The translations under genes were made by a program, and so were the position numbers. From Apostichopus japonicus (lineage: Eukaryota; Echinodermata; Holothuroidea; Aspidochirotida; Stichopodidae): a DNA stretch of 64,000 bases. Where the stretch lies: the NCBI RefSeq assembly GCF_037975245.1, contig NC_092576.1, positions 31,226,611 to 31,290,610 on the forward strand, given 5' to 3'. Each line of letters opens with the position of its first letter. Within the stretch, counting starts at the first letter, position 1. The notes under the pieces were generated by a model, which saw only the letters and a program-made list of their open reading frames with translations, did no database searches and was not told the DNA's origin. Positions 46,201 to 59,800 of the stretch are shown here, piece by piece.

Positions 46201-46797
46201 GGGAGGGGTCTAAGGGTAGGGGGTCTACCCCTCCCCTTTGGAAAATTTTTAGTTTTGAAACGTCCTTAGATGCAATCTGGTGCATATTTTAAGTCAAATT
46301 TGGCACGGAAGAAGCTCCCGTTCTCCTTTTCTCTATTCAGCTTTCCTTCTTTCTTCCCCTTCCGCTCTCTTCACCTCTTCTCCTTTTGCCGACAGACCCA
46401 AAATTTGCCGACAGCGACCAAATTATTGGGGGGGTGTGACACCCCCCACACCCCCCCGCTCGCTACGCCCCTGTGTGCGCTGTCACATAACACCAAGTTA
46501 GTCGTTCTGGAATGTTCAGGAAACCTGGAACACCCCTCTCCGAGAACGGCCTAGCCAAATGAATATTATCATGGATCACTCTATAGCGACGTGAACATTC
46601 ATAGGTTAGTTCGCTAGAGGTTGAATTACTTGAATAATTGGGCAGTGTTATTTTGTACACTGGCAGTATACAATAATCATTCGGTCCTGACTCCCAAACT
46701 TAAAGTTCGAATTCTAGCTGAACAAAATACTTGGTTGAGTTACAACTCTTAAAACCATTTCATAACTTCATTTTGTGGAATTTTCTGATAATACGTA

Positions 46798-47927
46798 TGT
46801 GAGGTAGTGCCCAGTGAGCTACCGACTATTTAAGTAATGTGCATGTACTCTCCAGCATACTTTTGTTCGATTTGGCGTCCCTTGTTCAACGCTTGCGGTT
46901 TCGCCAAGTTCTGTTCGTTCTCTCTTTATTCACGAGGTTGTCACTACGAAGTCACCTTGCGTTACGTTCAACCGCAGCCATATTGTATATTCCTATTTCG
47001 TTCTTATTACCATTATTTATTGAGAGAGGTAGTTCATCAGTCACCATGTTAGAGGTAAATACTATCTTAACTGTATTTGATACTTTTCGTCTCTAATTAA
47101 GTAGTTTTGAAAGCGAGATTAGGCAAACTTTTCGTAGACCCGCAGGTCGGGGCCTCGTAAACACTCGCTGTTCAAAGTGTGCATACACCGTGCATAAATT
47201 GTATTGTTCACCATATAGCCTCGTTGTGTAAGTTACTGCATGGTGTTTCGTATAAACGCCGCAGATGGGCTGGGCTTTTTCAACGTAAATACAATTATCA
47301 TCGGGCTTGTATCATGTAGTTATTATGTTCATTTTGTGGAGCAGATCCTTAAGATCACTACGGGATAACGATGTATCAAAACTATTGTTTTATTTACGGC
47401 GAAGGATAGGTTAAGTAAAAGTTTTTAAGACTGGGCTCTTTGTTTCGTTACTGGCCCAATATTATGTAAATATTGTATATCGCTGACGGGATTTCAGGTT
47501 AGCGGCCTCTTTTAGTAATTAAGATGGCGGTACCCATGGTGCGCTACACCTAATGTACCTTGTGGAGTTGTAGGCCTGAAGTTGTTAACTGGGCTAGTTG
47601 TGCTGGAAGTTTGACTTGTATTTTAGCATGGATTGAGATTACTCTCATGATTATTTTATATTCTTTTATCTTATGTTATTGTTTTCTTAACCTATTTGCC
47701 TGGACTAGTCTATATGACAATAGGGCTTAATTACTTACCTCTATAGGTTATATTATTACCTCTTAAGGAAATGTGCTGGTTTAATTGTATGTTGGTTAAA
47801 GCCAACCTGTTTTCTATAATTATCAAAGACTGTTTCACGATTACGATGAAGGTTACACTTGATGTGATGTAGAGATTGTTTGGGCAGACGTGTCCTTGGA
47901 TTTAAATATTCCTATCTCATTGGTTAG
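46798..47927 (+). repeat. Truncated second copy of the Gypsy LTR
   Basis: It begins TGTGAGGTAGTGCCCAGTGA and follows 2240-3404 with scattered substitutions and small indels. The copy stops at CATTGGTTAG where an AATCGG-type element begins. The rest of the LTR is not found after that element. 46,481-46,797 upstream has no polypurine tract or pol sequence, so this is a solo or broken LTR. Confidence 0.85.
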
Positions 47928-48604
47928 TAGTGTTCAACCGATTATGCATAACAGAAAATACCGATTACCGATTATTTTTTTCATAATCGTACCGATTCCG
48001 ATTATTTGAAAATGAGAAAATGTCCCGTCTATATGAAATCGGCAATAAAGTTTGACAGAAACAATTATTAATGTGATTTTCCCCTGTTTCCTTTTGCTTC
48101 GTTGTTATACAATGCTCTAAGGTATCATTTTGTATGAACCAAATTACCTCTGGAGTTTCTCGGAAAGAAAAAAAGTTTTTTTTTTTTTAAATTTCCAAAA
48201 TAGGGAAATATGACGTCCTACCTAGTCAGCACTGTTCTAAGCGAATGGCCTAACCACCTCGACGGGAATGTCACCTGTTGACGGCTTGAAATGGGTTAAG
48301 AATAGTTACTCAAAATATCCATCTCAAAAAGTATCTCAGAAAAACCATCCATCTGCAATCTTTACCAAAGTGTAAATTTTAATGACATCTTGCCTTCATT
48401 CCGACATTATTTGGTACTTATTTTCAGTATTGTACCGTTTATGAACAAATAGAAATGTTACGAATTTGAAGTTAAACATACCTATTTGTTACCTATTTAA
48501 CTCCATTCAGGTTCAATTAGAAAATGTAAGCTTAGCCCAATCGAACTGAAAAGCAAATTTTACCATCGTGTCTTGTTTAAAATTACTCTAAAATGTAATA
48601 CCAG
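47928..48604. mobile_element. AATCGG-type DNA element, left copy
   Basis: The terminus TAGTGTTCAACCGATTATGC is followed by repeated CCGATTA motifs. The interior (48,040-48,604) matches 62,965-63,540 and 61,480-61,518 in inverted orientation. It is cut at 48,604 by the CGTTTAAACG element. The flanking 8 bases TTGGTTAG have no partner in the window. Confidence 0.7.
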
Positions 48605-51434
48605 TAGTGCTGTGCCGTTTACACGTTTAAACGTGTAAATGAACGGAACATCGTTTAAACGTTTAATAAAACCTGATGAACGTTTAAACGAAACTATGAT
48701 ATCAACTGAAAATTAAATTATTGGCAAAAATCGCGTATCAATTCCCATGTTTATTTTGTCTACTGCGCGAAATAACAACACAACTTACGATCAGCCGAAT
48801 CATACACGGCGAACGTAATCCTACTTTTGCCCCCCCCCCCGATGTATCCGGCGATATGAATGGCTTAAACTTGAACGCTGTTATCCTTTTGTGAAAACAT
48901 CCTGATTCGCGGCACAAGTGTACTTTATATCGAGCCGACAGTGGCGGCGCAGATAATCCAGTCAGTGCATGTTCGATCAAAATGATTACAACCCCTGTCT
49001 ATCACGTTGAACTCTCCGGACAATATCGAGTCCAATACTCGATTTGGTAATAGTTGTTTAAATACATGATCAAAGGAAATGTATCGATTGGAGATCGTAA
49101 AAAAAACTCTGAAAATCAGTAGAGAAATTACCAATTGTGTACGAAAAGTAAGTTGGTACACCTTTCAAATTTTACGAAAGATCCAGCAAAACACTTTCGA
49201 AAAATTCACGCGAAACTGGCATATCGTGCTAAATGCAACTAATGTCATGTATACAAGGCTCTAGTACAACCATTTATGAATAAACCGTAAGACCGCATCT
49301 GGTGTTAAGCGGGGGGAAAAGAAAGTATTTTCTAGAATTTCCAAAAATACAGAAAAAATAATGTCCTACCATAGTTAAGTGAATAGCAAATAGTCTAACC
49401 ACCTCGTCTGTTACGGAGCTCACGTAACTACAAAAACACAACTAATTGTATTTTGCGAACTTGACGTTTTCTACAAGAACATGGAAATAATGTTAAGCAT
49501 TAGTTAATCATGCCATGTGGCCTAAAACATATTTTATTAAAAGGTTTACTTTCATAAAGATGACCATAGCTTGATATCTTGTGCTGCGTGTATGAACTGT
49601 GCCTCGTGTATCATGGGGAATACTCCATGAAACGTTTCTTGGAAACGTGCCAAAAATGTTAACAAACAGGTGTTAGACAGGGAATGAGAGCGCAGTTGTT
49701 TGGCAAGGTACCTTGGAAAAGTCTGAGCACATGTACAGTATCCTACCGTACTGTTTAAGTTGGGTTAAACCGTACTGCAGTTTTAAACTGATGTACGTTT
49801 AGTGCGCGCTATTCATTGTTAGGCAGTCTAGAAACGGGGCTTTGCTGAACGTTTTTTGTTTCATAATATCGGAGGTTCTGTAAGTTAAACTTTTTAAAGA
49901 TTGTAAGACAGATTAAATCTCTTTTTCATTGGTTCCTTGCTAAAAGCAAAGGAACCTATGTATTCAGGTTGGCGTGTGTGTGCGTGTGTGTGTGTGTGTG
50001 TGTGACGCTTTAGCTTGTATGCACGATAACTCAACAAGGGATTGACTGATCATGATCAAACTTGGTGGGTGGGTGACCCATGGTGAGTAGATGAACCCTA
50101 TTGTTTTTGGTGCCCACAAAGGTCAGTTATGGTCCAAAAACCCAAAATGCTAAAACTGCAATAACTCCCAGTGCCAATGTGCGACAAGGTTGATATTTTG
50201 GGACAAGTTGTGAACTGGTTAGGGGTACTTTTTGAAACTTAAAGGTCATGTGATCTGAGGTCACCAATGGTCAATTAATGTTAAAAAACTAGTATTTTTG
50301 CGATAACTTGAGAACGAATTGTCCGTTAGGGTTGGGAGTTGCTTCAGTGTAATCCAGTTGTCGACCTGCATCTGGGTGACCCTTGACCTCAATTTGACCT
50401 CTGGTGACCTTTTCGTGTTTTGGGGATTTTTACAGTTTCGATGCTATTTTCAGATGTCAAAGGTACCTTCTGATCATAAATGTCAATGGGTTGACCCCCG
50501 TGTGACCTTCGTGTGCGAAGTTATACGAGGTGAAAGTTAAAAAATATTAATGAGGTCACGGGTCAAACGTGAAAAACTCCCAAGTTGCAATAACTTGGCT
50601 ACTATTTATTGGAATTTCGTCAAACTTGGTATGATGATATTGGTAGATAGTCTCCACACACTGATGCATGTTGCAATTGATATCATGCATGTTTATAAGG
50701 GGGGGGGGGGCCTAGCATTATTTCGTTATGAAAAGTTTGTATGCGCAATAACTCAACAAGGGAATGACCAATCATTACCATACTTGGTGAGTGGGTGGCC
50801 CATAGTAAGTAGAATAACCCTGTTGATTTTGGTGCTCATATCATGAATATTAATGAGGTCATGGGGTCAAACGTGAAATACTCCAAATTGCAATGACTTG
50901 GCTACTATTACTAGTCGGAATTTCGTCAAACTTGGTATGATGATAATGGTAGATAGTCTTCACACACTGATGTGTGTTGCAATTGATATCAGGGCTTAGC
51001 ATTACTTTGGCAACAAAAGTTTGTGAGCATAAATTACTGTTGTTGTATTATGGCTTTGTTAGAAATTTCCCTATGAATGGAACTAATGAACAGCAGCAAG
51101 GAACCATGAAATGTTTTCATTCTGGTTTTATAACATAATATAGCTACTCTAACTTGTCATTTAAAATTTTTCATCAGCTTCGTGACAATTTAAATTAAAA
51201 AAGTTGTCAGTATTTTGCATCCTCAACTGCGAATTTTTTTATCGCCAGACACGCAAAAAATTCCTTTTCCTTTTCCGGGGTCTTCGCCCCACCAGGGCCC
51301 TAGGGCGGTCCCCTGGACCCCACGCCTTTATGCTCGGCGTTTCCTCACGATTTTCGCAAACGTTTAAACGTTTAAACGAAAGAAAAATTGGCCGTTTAAA
51401 CGTTTAGGTCTTTAAACGAAAACTCACAGCCCTA
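48605..51434. mobile_element. DNA element with CGTTTAAACG termini
   Basis: Left end TAGTGCTGTGCCGTTTACA and right end complement TAGGGCTGTGAGTTTTCG. Both ends carry several CGTTTAAACG palindromes. The interior at about 49,090-49,930 and 51,122-51,225 matches the interior of the element at 61,519-62,956, although the termini differ. A hairpin-tipped element is nested at 49,931-51,113. No 8-bp duplication is visible because the right end abuts another element. Confidence 0.65.
49931..51113. mobile_element. Hairpin-tipped repeat nested in the CGTTTAAACG element
   Basis: It opens with a hairpin (GGTTCCTTGC paired with GCAAAGGAACC, 49,931-49,956) then a GT microsatellite, and ends near AGCAAGGAACC. 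Flanks are TTTTCATT on both sides. The related element at 61,519-62,956 has the empty site (CTTTTCATTTTATAAC, about 62,409-62,424), which supports the boundaries. The interior repeats phrases such as ATTTCGTCAAACTTGGTATG. Confidence 0.65.
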
Positions 51435-54400
51435 CAGTACTGTGATCGCTTAACTATCGTACAAAAATTTTCAACGATCGTAGATTTTCGAATAATATCG
51501 CGTAATATCGCACAAGTTCGCGCAAGTTCGTACACGAAGTTTTCAACGAAATTTCGCACAATTCTACGCATGTAAAAATCGTTCATTTGACCACAGGAAT
51601 GTGTGCTTAATGAAGCAGAGGATTAACTATGTACGGGCGAGGTGAAAGATTAGAATTTTCGGAGCCGTTCCAATAAAGATGTCGAAAAAGAATCAATGAA
51701 ATGAAAAGCATAGGCGCTCACTGGTCGAGGGCCAGTGGTTTTCCGCGTTCGCGGAATATCGCGGTAAAATGCGGAATTCATGAAATCTTGAAAAGCGAAA
51801 AACAAGGAATTTGTTTTTCCCACCGATGCTTCTTTTAAAATTTATTTTCATGTGTGAATCAATTACTTCAATAACGGGCACGGAAGTAATTTACCGGTAA
51901 AAAGAAAAAGGTTTTTTCTGTAAAATTTTGAACGAGATCAACATGTATTTTGCTTGGTCTATAACAACTGTCGCTACAGTGCTTAGGTTCAAACATTTGA
52001 GTTTAATTTCGCCAATAGCCTAGCCCTTTGTTGGATTTGTATTTCAAGCACAAGAAATCGTGTTTCAAATGGATTTTGAAGCACAACGATTATTAAAATG
52101 CTTACCGTAAAATGCAGATGATGTTCAAAACAACACATTTCGTATATATTCCAATAAAGATCTGTGACGGAGGATAAACGGAAGTGCGTACGAACTACGA
52201 TGTTGGTAAAACTGGCAATTTTAGACAAATTTTATTCTCACTCGGTAAGCCTCTTACTGATGAAAATTAGAAACTACATGTACATTAAAGTTTTAGATGT
52301 TGAAAATACCATCTTTTATATTTAGGAAGATACAAAAGATTTAGAACACCCAAACAATACCCCTTCCCGACCACCTCAGAAAAAAAAAAAAAAACGTCTT
52401 GAAATGTACCATAGGCTCACAGTGCATTGACACAAAAGTTATTTAATAACAGCTAGCTCTACACAGATTGTTTACATGTGTCGCCAGACAGTGCAGTACT
52501 GCACCAGACATCATTTGCATATTACACCAAAAGGCGGAATTTCTTTGCCTTGTATCAGATGTAGCTGGCTAGCAACAGGTGCACAGAATAAAATACCCTG
52601 GACGGACGGCCGACATGCAATGTTTGTTGGGAGTGATTGACAGTTGCTTTGTTACAGAAAGACGCAGCCTTTTGTTTAGTTGAAACATTGCATTTTTTTA
52701 GTCTAAACCATAAGGAGTTATTTTCTACCGGGGCTTTCCCGATACGGCCAACGTTTACCACCTTTGAAAAAGTCAATGCACTGGGCAGGGAAATCATTGT
52801 TCGTACCTGAGGCGCAATATTTTGAGTGGGGGTTAAGTAAAAAAAATGTTTCATAGTTTCCAAAATGAAAATAAATCAAATTGAAAACCTAAATATAATC
52901 ATATCAATTATATCTAGCGATATGCCGACTTTGTGTGCGTACAATGTTCCAACAACTCTGGAAAAAATTTGTTCGCACACTTTACCCAAAAGAAATATTT
53001 GACCCCTAACACAAAATGGTTGGGCTGGGCTCGATGTCCGCACCTGTTTTATACTGTACCATTGGACTAGACATAGATGTAAAAACTTTTCTTGGCAAGT
53101 TGCCAACAAGAAATTCCACTGCAATGTATTTTGCTAGTATTGCATGGTGTGTAGGCTAAACGCTTTTCTCTCCCATACATACAGATGTCTCAGTACACTG
53201 GAGCGTTTTCGACATATTATTTTCGTCGCACCAAATGCCAAGCAATGCGAATACTTCATCTTCCCACCACATACTCTACTCTGTCTACTTCTGCGACATA
53301 TTGTACAGGAAAATATCGATAATACTAATAATAATAATAATGATGGCCTTTCCGGTTATCTGGACGTCTTCAAGAAAGCAACTCAAACTTTACACTGTAT
53401 GTATGCGGATATACACGGGCAGCTATACACTGTGTACTACTCAGCAATGCATTACGTAATTCCTTCATTCTCGCTGCATCCGTCCATTGTACACATGCAC
53501 AACCAGTATGAAAATAGACACAGTTTATGTCGATACAAAAGAAATAAGCAAGCGGCGGAAACCACAACTGATAAAATCCATCGTATCTTTTACACCCCAA
53601 GGCAATAGTTTATTTACATTGGTCAACGTTTGCCCGGGCTTAGCTGTCCTAACCCCACCTCTCATTAGGGGCTTGATCAAGCTTGGGCTTGGAATTCCAC
53701 TATCCTTATTCCCATCTTCAGACCGATATTTCCTCATACGTTACCGAGATTTACCAACTACTGTACCAGTCGCCTCAACAGGGTGACCATTACCTCCCTT
53801 CACCCGTCCCCAAAATTAAAAAGACCTTGCAACTAAAACTACCTACTACGCCGATAATATAGTGAACAGCGCTAGCCCTGTACACAGCACAGCACGTGTC
53901 TTCCTTGCATGGATCTTGCTATGACTAGCTTATATATATTACTGACGTCCAAAATGTTTGTTTTCCCCACTGATCTGTACAGATCAGTGGTTTTCCCCAG
54001 AATGCCTACGGAGGTAGGCCTATCTGAGGAAAAACGAGGAACGCGCGTACTTATTGCCCAATCACTGCAGCAGGATGAGCTAACAGGTGTTTATAGGGAC
54101 CCTGGGAGTCTTTGGGCTATTGATTACCTAAATAGTAAAAAACTTCTTGTTCACGAAATGAGACCACGTACGACGTTATTAAATTACGGCACTGTAAAAC
54201 GGGATGGCACGGGGAACGGGCCCCTACCCACACAAGAATTGTTGTGCCTCCCCCCCCCCCAAAAAAAATGACGAACATATTCGGAGACAGTCTAAATGTT
54301 TCTCCACTAAGACAATACCGTAACTCATTCGATATCGAGATTACGACGAATGATATACAGGGTAGGCTATATGATCAGAAAGCCTACATCGAAAGTTACG

Positions 54401-56190
54401 CCGTATACACCTCGCAAGAGAACTACGATAACCTTAAATGAAAAAACAATATTTTGCACTTGAAGATCTGGCTTCCCCCAAAATGCAATGATAAGGTTTA
54501 GACCCAGTACTTCTTAATACATTGAGTTTCCAATTACTAGTCAAAAATATTTTCTGAAGAAAAACCGTACGATATTTTTCACAAATATTGATGCTTAGAT
54601 AAGTGCTTCCTCACAATCAACGAGACGCCCGAAATTTGCTCCGCTTACGTAAAACTTATATATATATAACACGTTGAAAACCCGAGATTTTACACACCTA
54701 ATTCCCATTGACATTGGTCACGGAACATAAGTAGGTCATCTACATTCGAACTTGGCAACTTGCCCAAGTTCATTGCACCGTGGGAACGACTCAATACATT
54801 GAACACGATGTAACATTTTCCCGCCATCTGGACGCCGAGTGTAACTTTGTGTAACATGCAAATTATTAATGGTACTATGCTGTGCGGTTAAAACTTATTG
54901 CGACACATACAAATTTTGGGGTTGTCGAAGTAACTTTTGTATCAAATGTAAAGTATTGTATGGCACTATATTTTATAAAAGACGGTTTTCTTCAGGTGGT
55001 AGGGAAAAGGGGTGATTCGGTGAACTCAATCTCTTTGTATAGTACTTGGATACTTAAAATGACCATGTACATGCAGTTTCTATTTCTCTTTAGTAAGCTC
55101 TACTTAGCATTGTTATCCTTTGTGGATCTTTATTGGAATATATACGACATGTATTGTTTGACGCCAGTATTTAACGGTAAGCATTTGTTAAATTTTTGAC
55201 AGCTTCAAAATCCATTTTCAAAAAAGTCTGTTTTCATGAAGGTTTTATAAAATCGACATATAGCTAAGGTAGGAAAATATTAACTTAACCACATCAACGA
55301 AAGTTGTTCTATTATCCAAATAAAATACATGTTTCTCGTACTGAGATCTGAAAAAAAACGGGCGGCCATTTTTCTTCTTTTCCAGCGCTAATACTAGTTT
55401 GGAATATGTGGCAACCTTTACAAAATAATTTTTAAGAATAGTTTAGATTTCTTGTAATCCGAATAAAAACACGGGAATCATGTAAAAGGAGGCCCATTGC
55501 GCGGACGAGAAACATGTTTTGTTTTTAACCGGCCCTTCTTCAAACTCAAAGTTGTTGGGTGGAAGTTTTTTTTTTTCATTCAGTTGGAGCCAACGGTAAA
55601 ATATATAAAAAATTGACACAAGAAACGCTTAGTAACACTTTATTTTTCTTCTAGGTTTTCAAATTCTTTCGGCGACTTTAATCCTATTCATTGAGCACAA
55701 TAGCATTTCCTGCGTAGAAACTCGTACATGGATTATACGCGGATATTTGTTTGTCAACGAGTTTATTCGCGATTGTACTTGTTTATACGTCTTTACACGA
55801 TCAAGTGCGCGTACACATGTCCAGTTATACGTGAGCGGTACTGTACACTGTGCATATTGAATGTATGACATTGAGTCTCGTAACTATGTGCTTTGAACCA
55901 TAGATGAAAGTTGTGTTGTATACTTTGAACACACGTAATATCAAAAAACGACTGTTGTAATTCTAAAAGGACTATTCAACGATTTTGTGCGATTTTGTAC
56001 GTTGTAAAACTGACCGCAAAAACCGCGAATAATTGTGCGAATTTCGTACAAAATTTTTCGTCCGAATTTTTCAACGATTTTTTAAATCGCGCAAAATCGC
56101 ATAATTTCGAATAACGTCGAATAAAATCGTACAAAATCGCAGAATATCGTTTCTTCGAAATTGTACGATCGTTAAGCGATCACAGTACTG
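51435..56190. mobile_element. 4.8-kb DNA element with CAGTACTGTGATCGC TIRs and TA duplication
   Basis: The left end CAGTACTGTGATCGCTTAAC and the right end are exact inverted repeats over 20 bp and similar for 10 more. TA flanks both sides. Subterminal repeats rich in ATCGC and TTCG occur at both ends. Its interior at about 54,380-55,640 matches 5,480-6,990 in the 5.2-kb element, while the segment near 52,000-52,170 matches 55,110-55,230 inverted. No transposase was recognised. Confidence 0.75.
53967..53990. repeat. 24-bp perfect palindrome
   Basis: CCACTGATCTGT and ACAGATCAGTGG meet without a spacer, within the 4.8-kb element. TTTTCCCC lies on both sides. Confidence 0.9.
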
Positions 56191-56192
56191 TA

Positions 56193-56880
56193 ATCTTTCG
56201 TAAAATTTGAAAGGTGTACCAACTTACTTTTCGTACACAATTGGTAATTTCTCTACTGATTTTTGGAGTTGTTTTACAGTCAAGTGAATACGTTGTGCAT
56301 TGAGTATAAACTTACCGCGAATGCAAGAAAACGATGGGGGGATTTCCAGCAGACAAATGTTTTCTTTGCGGGATTACTGAGTCAGTTGAAGGGAATCCCG
56401 CACCTTAGAGGGAACACTGAATTGAAGTCAAATTCATACGAAAGAAAACATTTACTAACTAACATACAATATAAGCATAAAAAAATGTGGAATGGCAATA
56501 TTGTTCAAAACATTTCCCGTGAGGCTGATTTATTACAGCAACCTTCCCGCGCTGGCCCGTGTGACATTTCCCTTTGTGAGTGGGTTGGGGACACATCATT
56601 ACTTGTTATAGGCTATTGTGACTAAAATTGCGAGCACGCTCTCTGGACATTTTTCTTTTGTTTCTGAAACTTTTCTTCTGAAATTTTCCTAATTGTTTTT
56701 ACAGATATACTGTTTTGCTCCTTCGTGTTTTTTTTTTAAGTTTCGTCCCGTTTTTTTTTCGGTTTTTTGTCCCCCGATTTTTTTTCTCTCCAGCCAGGCT
56801 AGATTTCCCGCGAGCATCGCGGATTTCCTGCGAACCTGGTTCTGAAGGTTCGCAAGGTTTTCCAGCCCTGCACTATGGCA
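56193..56880. mobile_element. Element fragments, including a TGCAGGGCTGGAAAACC-type terminus
   Basis: 56,193-56,320 is an inverted copy of the interior shared by the CGTTTAAACG and CCGATATCGG elements. At 56,800-56,873 are CCCGCGA and TTCGCAGG motifs ending in GGTTTTCCAGCCCTGCA, the right end of another hAT-like family. The poly-T tracts at 56,727-56,785 lie between. Confidence 0.5.
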
Positions 56881-56889
56881 TGCTAACAC

Positions 56890-59800
56890 AGGTCAGTCTA
56901 CTATATGTGGTTATACACACCTCCATCAAAAACAATAGGGTTCTTGTACTCAATGTTATGAATCCACACATTAAGTATTACAAAACCAAATCTCTAATAA
57001 CTTTGCACATTAAGGTTGCAGAGGAGTCCACTTATGGACAAGTTAGATTGGAATATGCCCACGAAACTTCAAAGAATCAACTTGAAAGAAGCGCATACAG
57101 GTCACTGGAGGTCAAAGGTCACCCAAATGCAGTTGGACTATTGTATTACAATAGCCTAACTCCCAACCTTGATGGACATTTGGTTTTCAAGTTATTGCAA
57201 GTTTTTGACCCGTAATTGACCTTTGTTAACCTTGGATCACATGACTTATGTTTTGAAACGATCCCTTAACCCATTCACAACTAATCCACAAATATCAACC
57301 ATGTCGGACCCTGTCAGTGGAAGTTTCACATGTTCTTGAAAAAAAAAAAATCACATTTTGACCCATAAATGACCTTTGGTGACCTTGGATCACATCACAG
57401 TTATTTTGGAAAATGTGCCCCCACTTCATTCACAACTTGTCCTAATATACCAGCCATGTCAGACTTCGTGACTAGAAGTTGTTGCAAAAATTAGCATAGT
57501 TGGCAGTTTTTTGCACATAATCAACCTTGAATGACCTTGAATGACCTAATGGTTTTTATCAAAAATGTTCCCCTTGATGATGTGCACTCTCTCCTAAAAT
57601 CCCAACGTAGATGGACATTTGGTTCTCAAGTTATTGCAAAAATACTAGTTTTTGACCCCTAATTGATCTTTGTTGACCTTGGATCATATTACTGTTAGGT
57701 TTGGAAAGGATCCCTTACCCCATTCACAACTAGTCCCAAAATATCAACCATGTCGGACCCTGTCAGTGGTAGTTTCACATGTTATTGAGAAAAAAAAACA
57801 CATTCTGACCCATAAATGACCTTTGGTGACTTTGGATCACATCACGATTATTTTAGAAAATGTGCCCCTACTTAATTCACAACTTGTCCTAATATACCAG
57901 CCATGTCAGACTTCGTGACTAGAAGTTGTTGCAAAAATTAGCATAAGCTGGCAGATTTTTGCACATAATCAAACTTGGATGACCCGATGGTTTTTATCAA
58001 AAATGTTCCTCTTGATGAGGTGCACTCTGTCCTAAATTTGAATGGCCTGCAAAGTACACACATAATGTTATTGCTAGAAATGTATCAAAACCAACCTTTG
58101 GCACCTCATTACTTGAGAACTGGGTGTTCGATTGAAGCGGGAGTTGGTTTCCTATATCTAGCACAAAGAGCTCTATCATATATTAACATGTTGACAAACT
58201 TTTCTTTGTTTTTTGTTTTTTTTGCCCCGGATCTCCTAAAATGAGCATATTTTTCAAGATTTGACCTTTCGCCCTCGCGGTCAGATGTAGTTTGACACGC
58301 TGATTCCAAAAAGCAACATGACAAGTCTGTGCGACCATCCTAACTGTACTTATGAAAAAACAAAAACATTGACCGCTGATAACTTCGCACACGAAGGTCG
58401 CACAGGGGTCAACTATGAACCATTTTGATCGGAAGGTACCTTTGAGATCCAATTATGGCCATGAAAATTCAAATAACCCAAAAAACTGATAAAGGTCACC
58501 GGAGGTCAACCTGAGGTCAAAGGTCACGTAGATGCGGGTCGACTCCCTGATTACAATAGCGTAACTCCCAACCTTGACGGACATTTGGTTCTCAAGTTAT
58601 TGCAAAAATACTAGTTTTTAGCTCATACCAGCATGCTGGTGTGAGCTATTGTTACAGTGCGGCGTCTATCACTCTATCACTCTATTACTCTATCCGTCAA
58701 CAATTGGTAAAACCGCTCCCACTCGCACAGTGTTTGATGGAATTTCATGAAACTTGGACACAAGGACCATTCGGTATAGGGCCATCAGAGATGGTCCAAA
58801 ATTTGGGGTCAAAGGTCACCTGTGGGCCGTAATGGGCCATTTTGTGGAAATATGCAAAATGCTTTTTCTCCTACAGATTCCATGGTACAATGTTGAGGGT
58901 TTGTCACGATAGTACTATGGTAGTTTTACCTTCAGGGTGTTCATGAATTTGAGATCAAAGATCAACTAGGGGTCTTTTGTGGCACGGACCGCGGCCCTAT
59001 ATTTTCAAATTGCTCCTGCTCGTACAGTGTATGGCCAATTGTAATGAAACTTGATCACAATGTTCTTCGGGATGAGAGTTACGAGGGGTGTTCGGAAAAT
59101 TGAGGTCAAATGTCATTTAGGGGGTCATCGGGGGTCATTCTTTGTAATATTTTCAAATATCTCAATCTCCTCAAGATTTTGATGGATCATATTCAAAGTT
59201 GAACTGATGATTGTTGGATTGTGTATGAAGAAGGTGATGCCTAAAAATTTTTGGTCAAAAGTTAATTAATTACAATTAATCCCCATTGTTTAAAAAAATC
59301 TGAGCCTTCACTTTTTGCCAAAGCTCCTTTAATTTGTCTCCCAGCCTCTGCAGTGTTTGTTTACATAAATTTGTGGTTAAGCTCTGCAAAAACTGTTAGT
59401 GGAATTAAAGCAGGACTGGGAGTTGTTATTAACTGTTGAACTGTAAGCATGAGAGCCCTATAGCCAATCAGCACTTGCCGATTCTTAGAAGTCTTTGAGC
59501 CTGAGGTATGTAGGCAGCTTGTGAAGTTATGTCTTGTAGGGAGTGCTTGTGAAGTTATGTCTGCTAAGGTAGAGGGGAGAAAGTTTAATAGGGTAGGTCA
59601 GTGGTATTGTTTGAGAGAGTGGGTAAAATAGGGTTTAAAGGGGGAAAATAGGAATTATAGCCAGTGGTGTGGCCAGGATTCTGCTAACGGAGGGGGGGGG
59701 GTATCCCTCATGGGCCCAAAATTGGTTTTGTGGGCCATACATTTTTCAGCTCGAAAAGGTATGAGCTTCTGCACCATTGGTGCTCTAGTTGACCTTTGTT

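Larger units (their letters stand above)
44829..46472. mobile_element. hAT-like element (outer of three nested)
   Basis: Flanked by 8-bp duplications TGTGCGCT (44821-44828 and 46473-46480). The right end reads GCTACGCCCCTG, the complement of CAGGGGCGTAGC; the left end is CAG followed by a G run. The interior has three direct copies of a ~120-bp unit with GGAGGGGTCTAAGGGTAGGG and GCCGACGGATCTGGAAGTGG. The second element is inserted in it at 45,174. Confidence 0.8.

Noticed and set aside
53144-53608. 154-codon open frame within the 4.8-kb element
   Set aside because: Low-complexity AAT repeat inside, no domain, overlapping frames equally open on both strands, and no splice or conservation signal.
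53909-54271. 120-codon open frame
   Set aside because: Ends in a poly-C tract and spans a palindrome; no recognisable content.
56715-57215. 166-codon open frame
   Set aside because: Starts in poly-T (poly-Phe) and runs through a known repeat; not coding.
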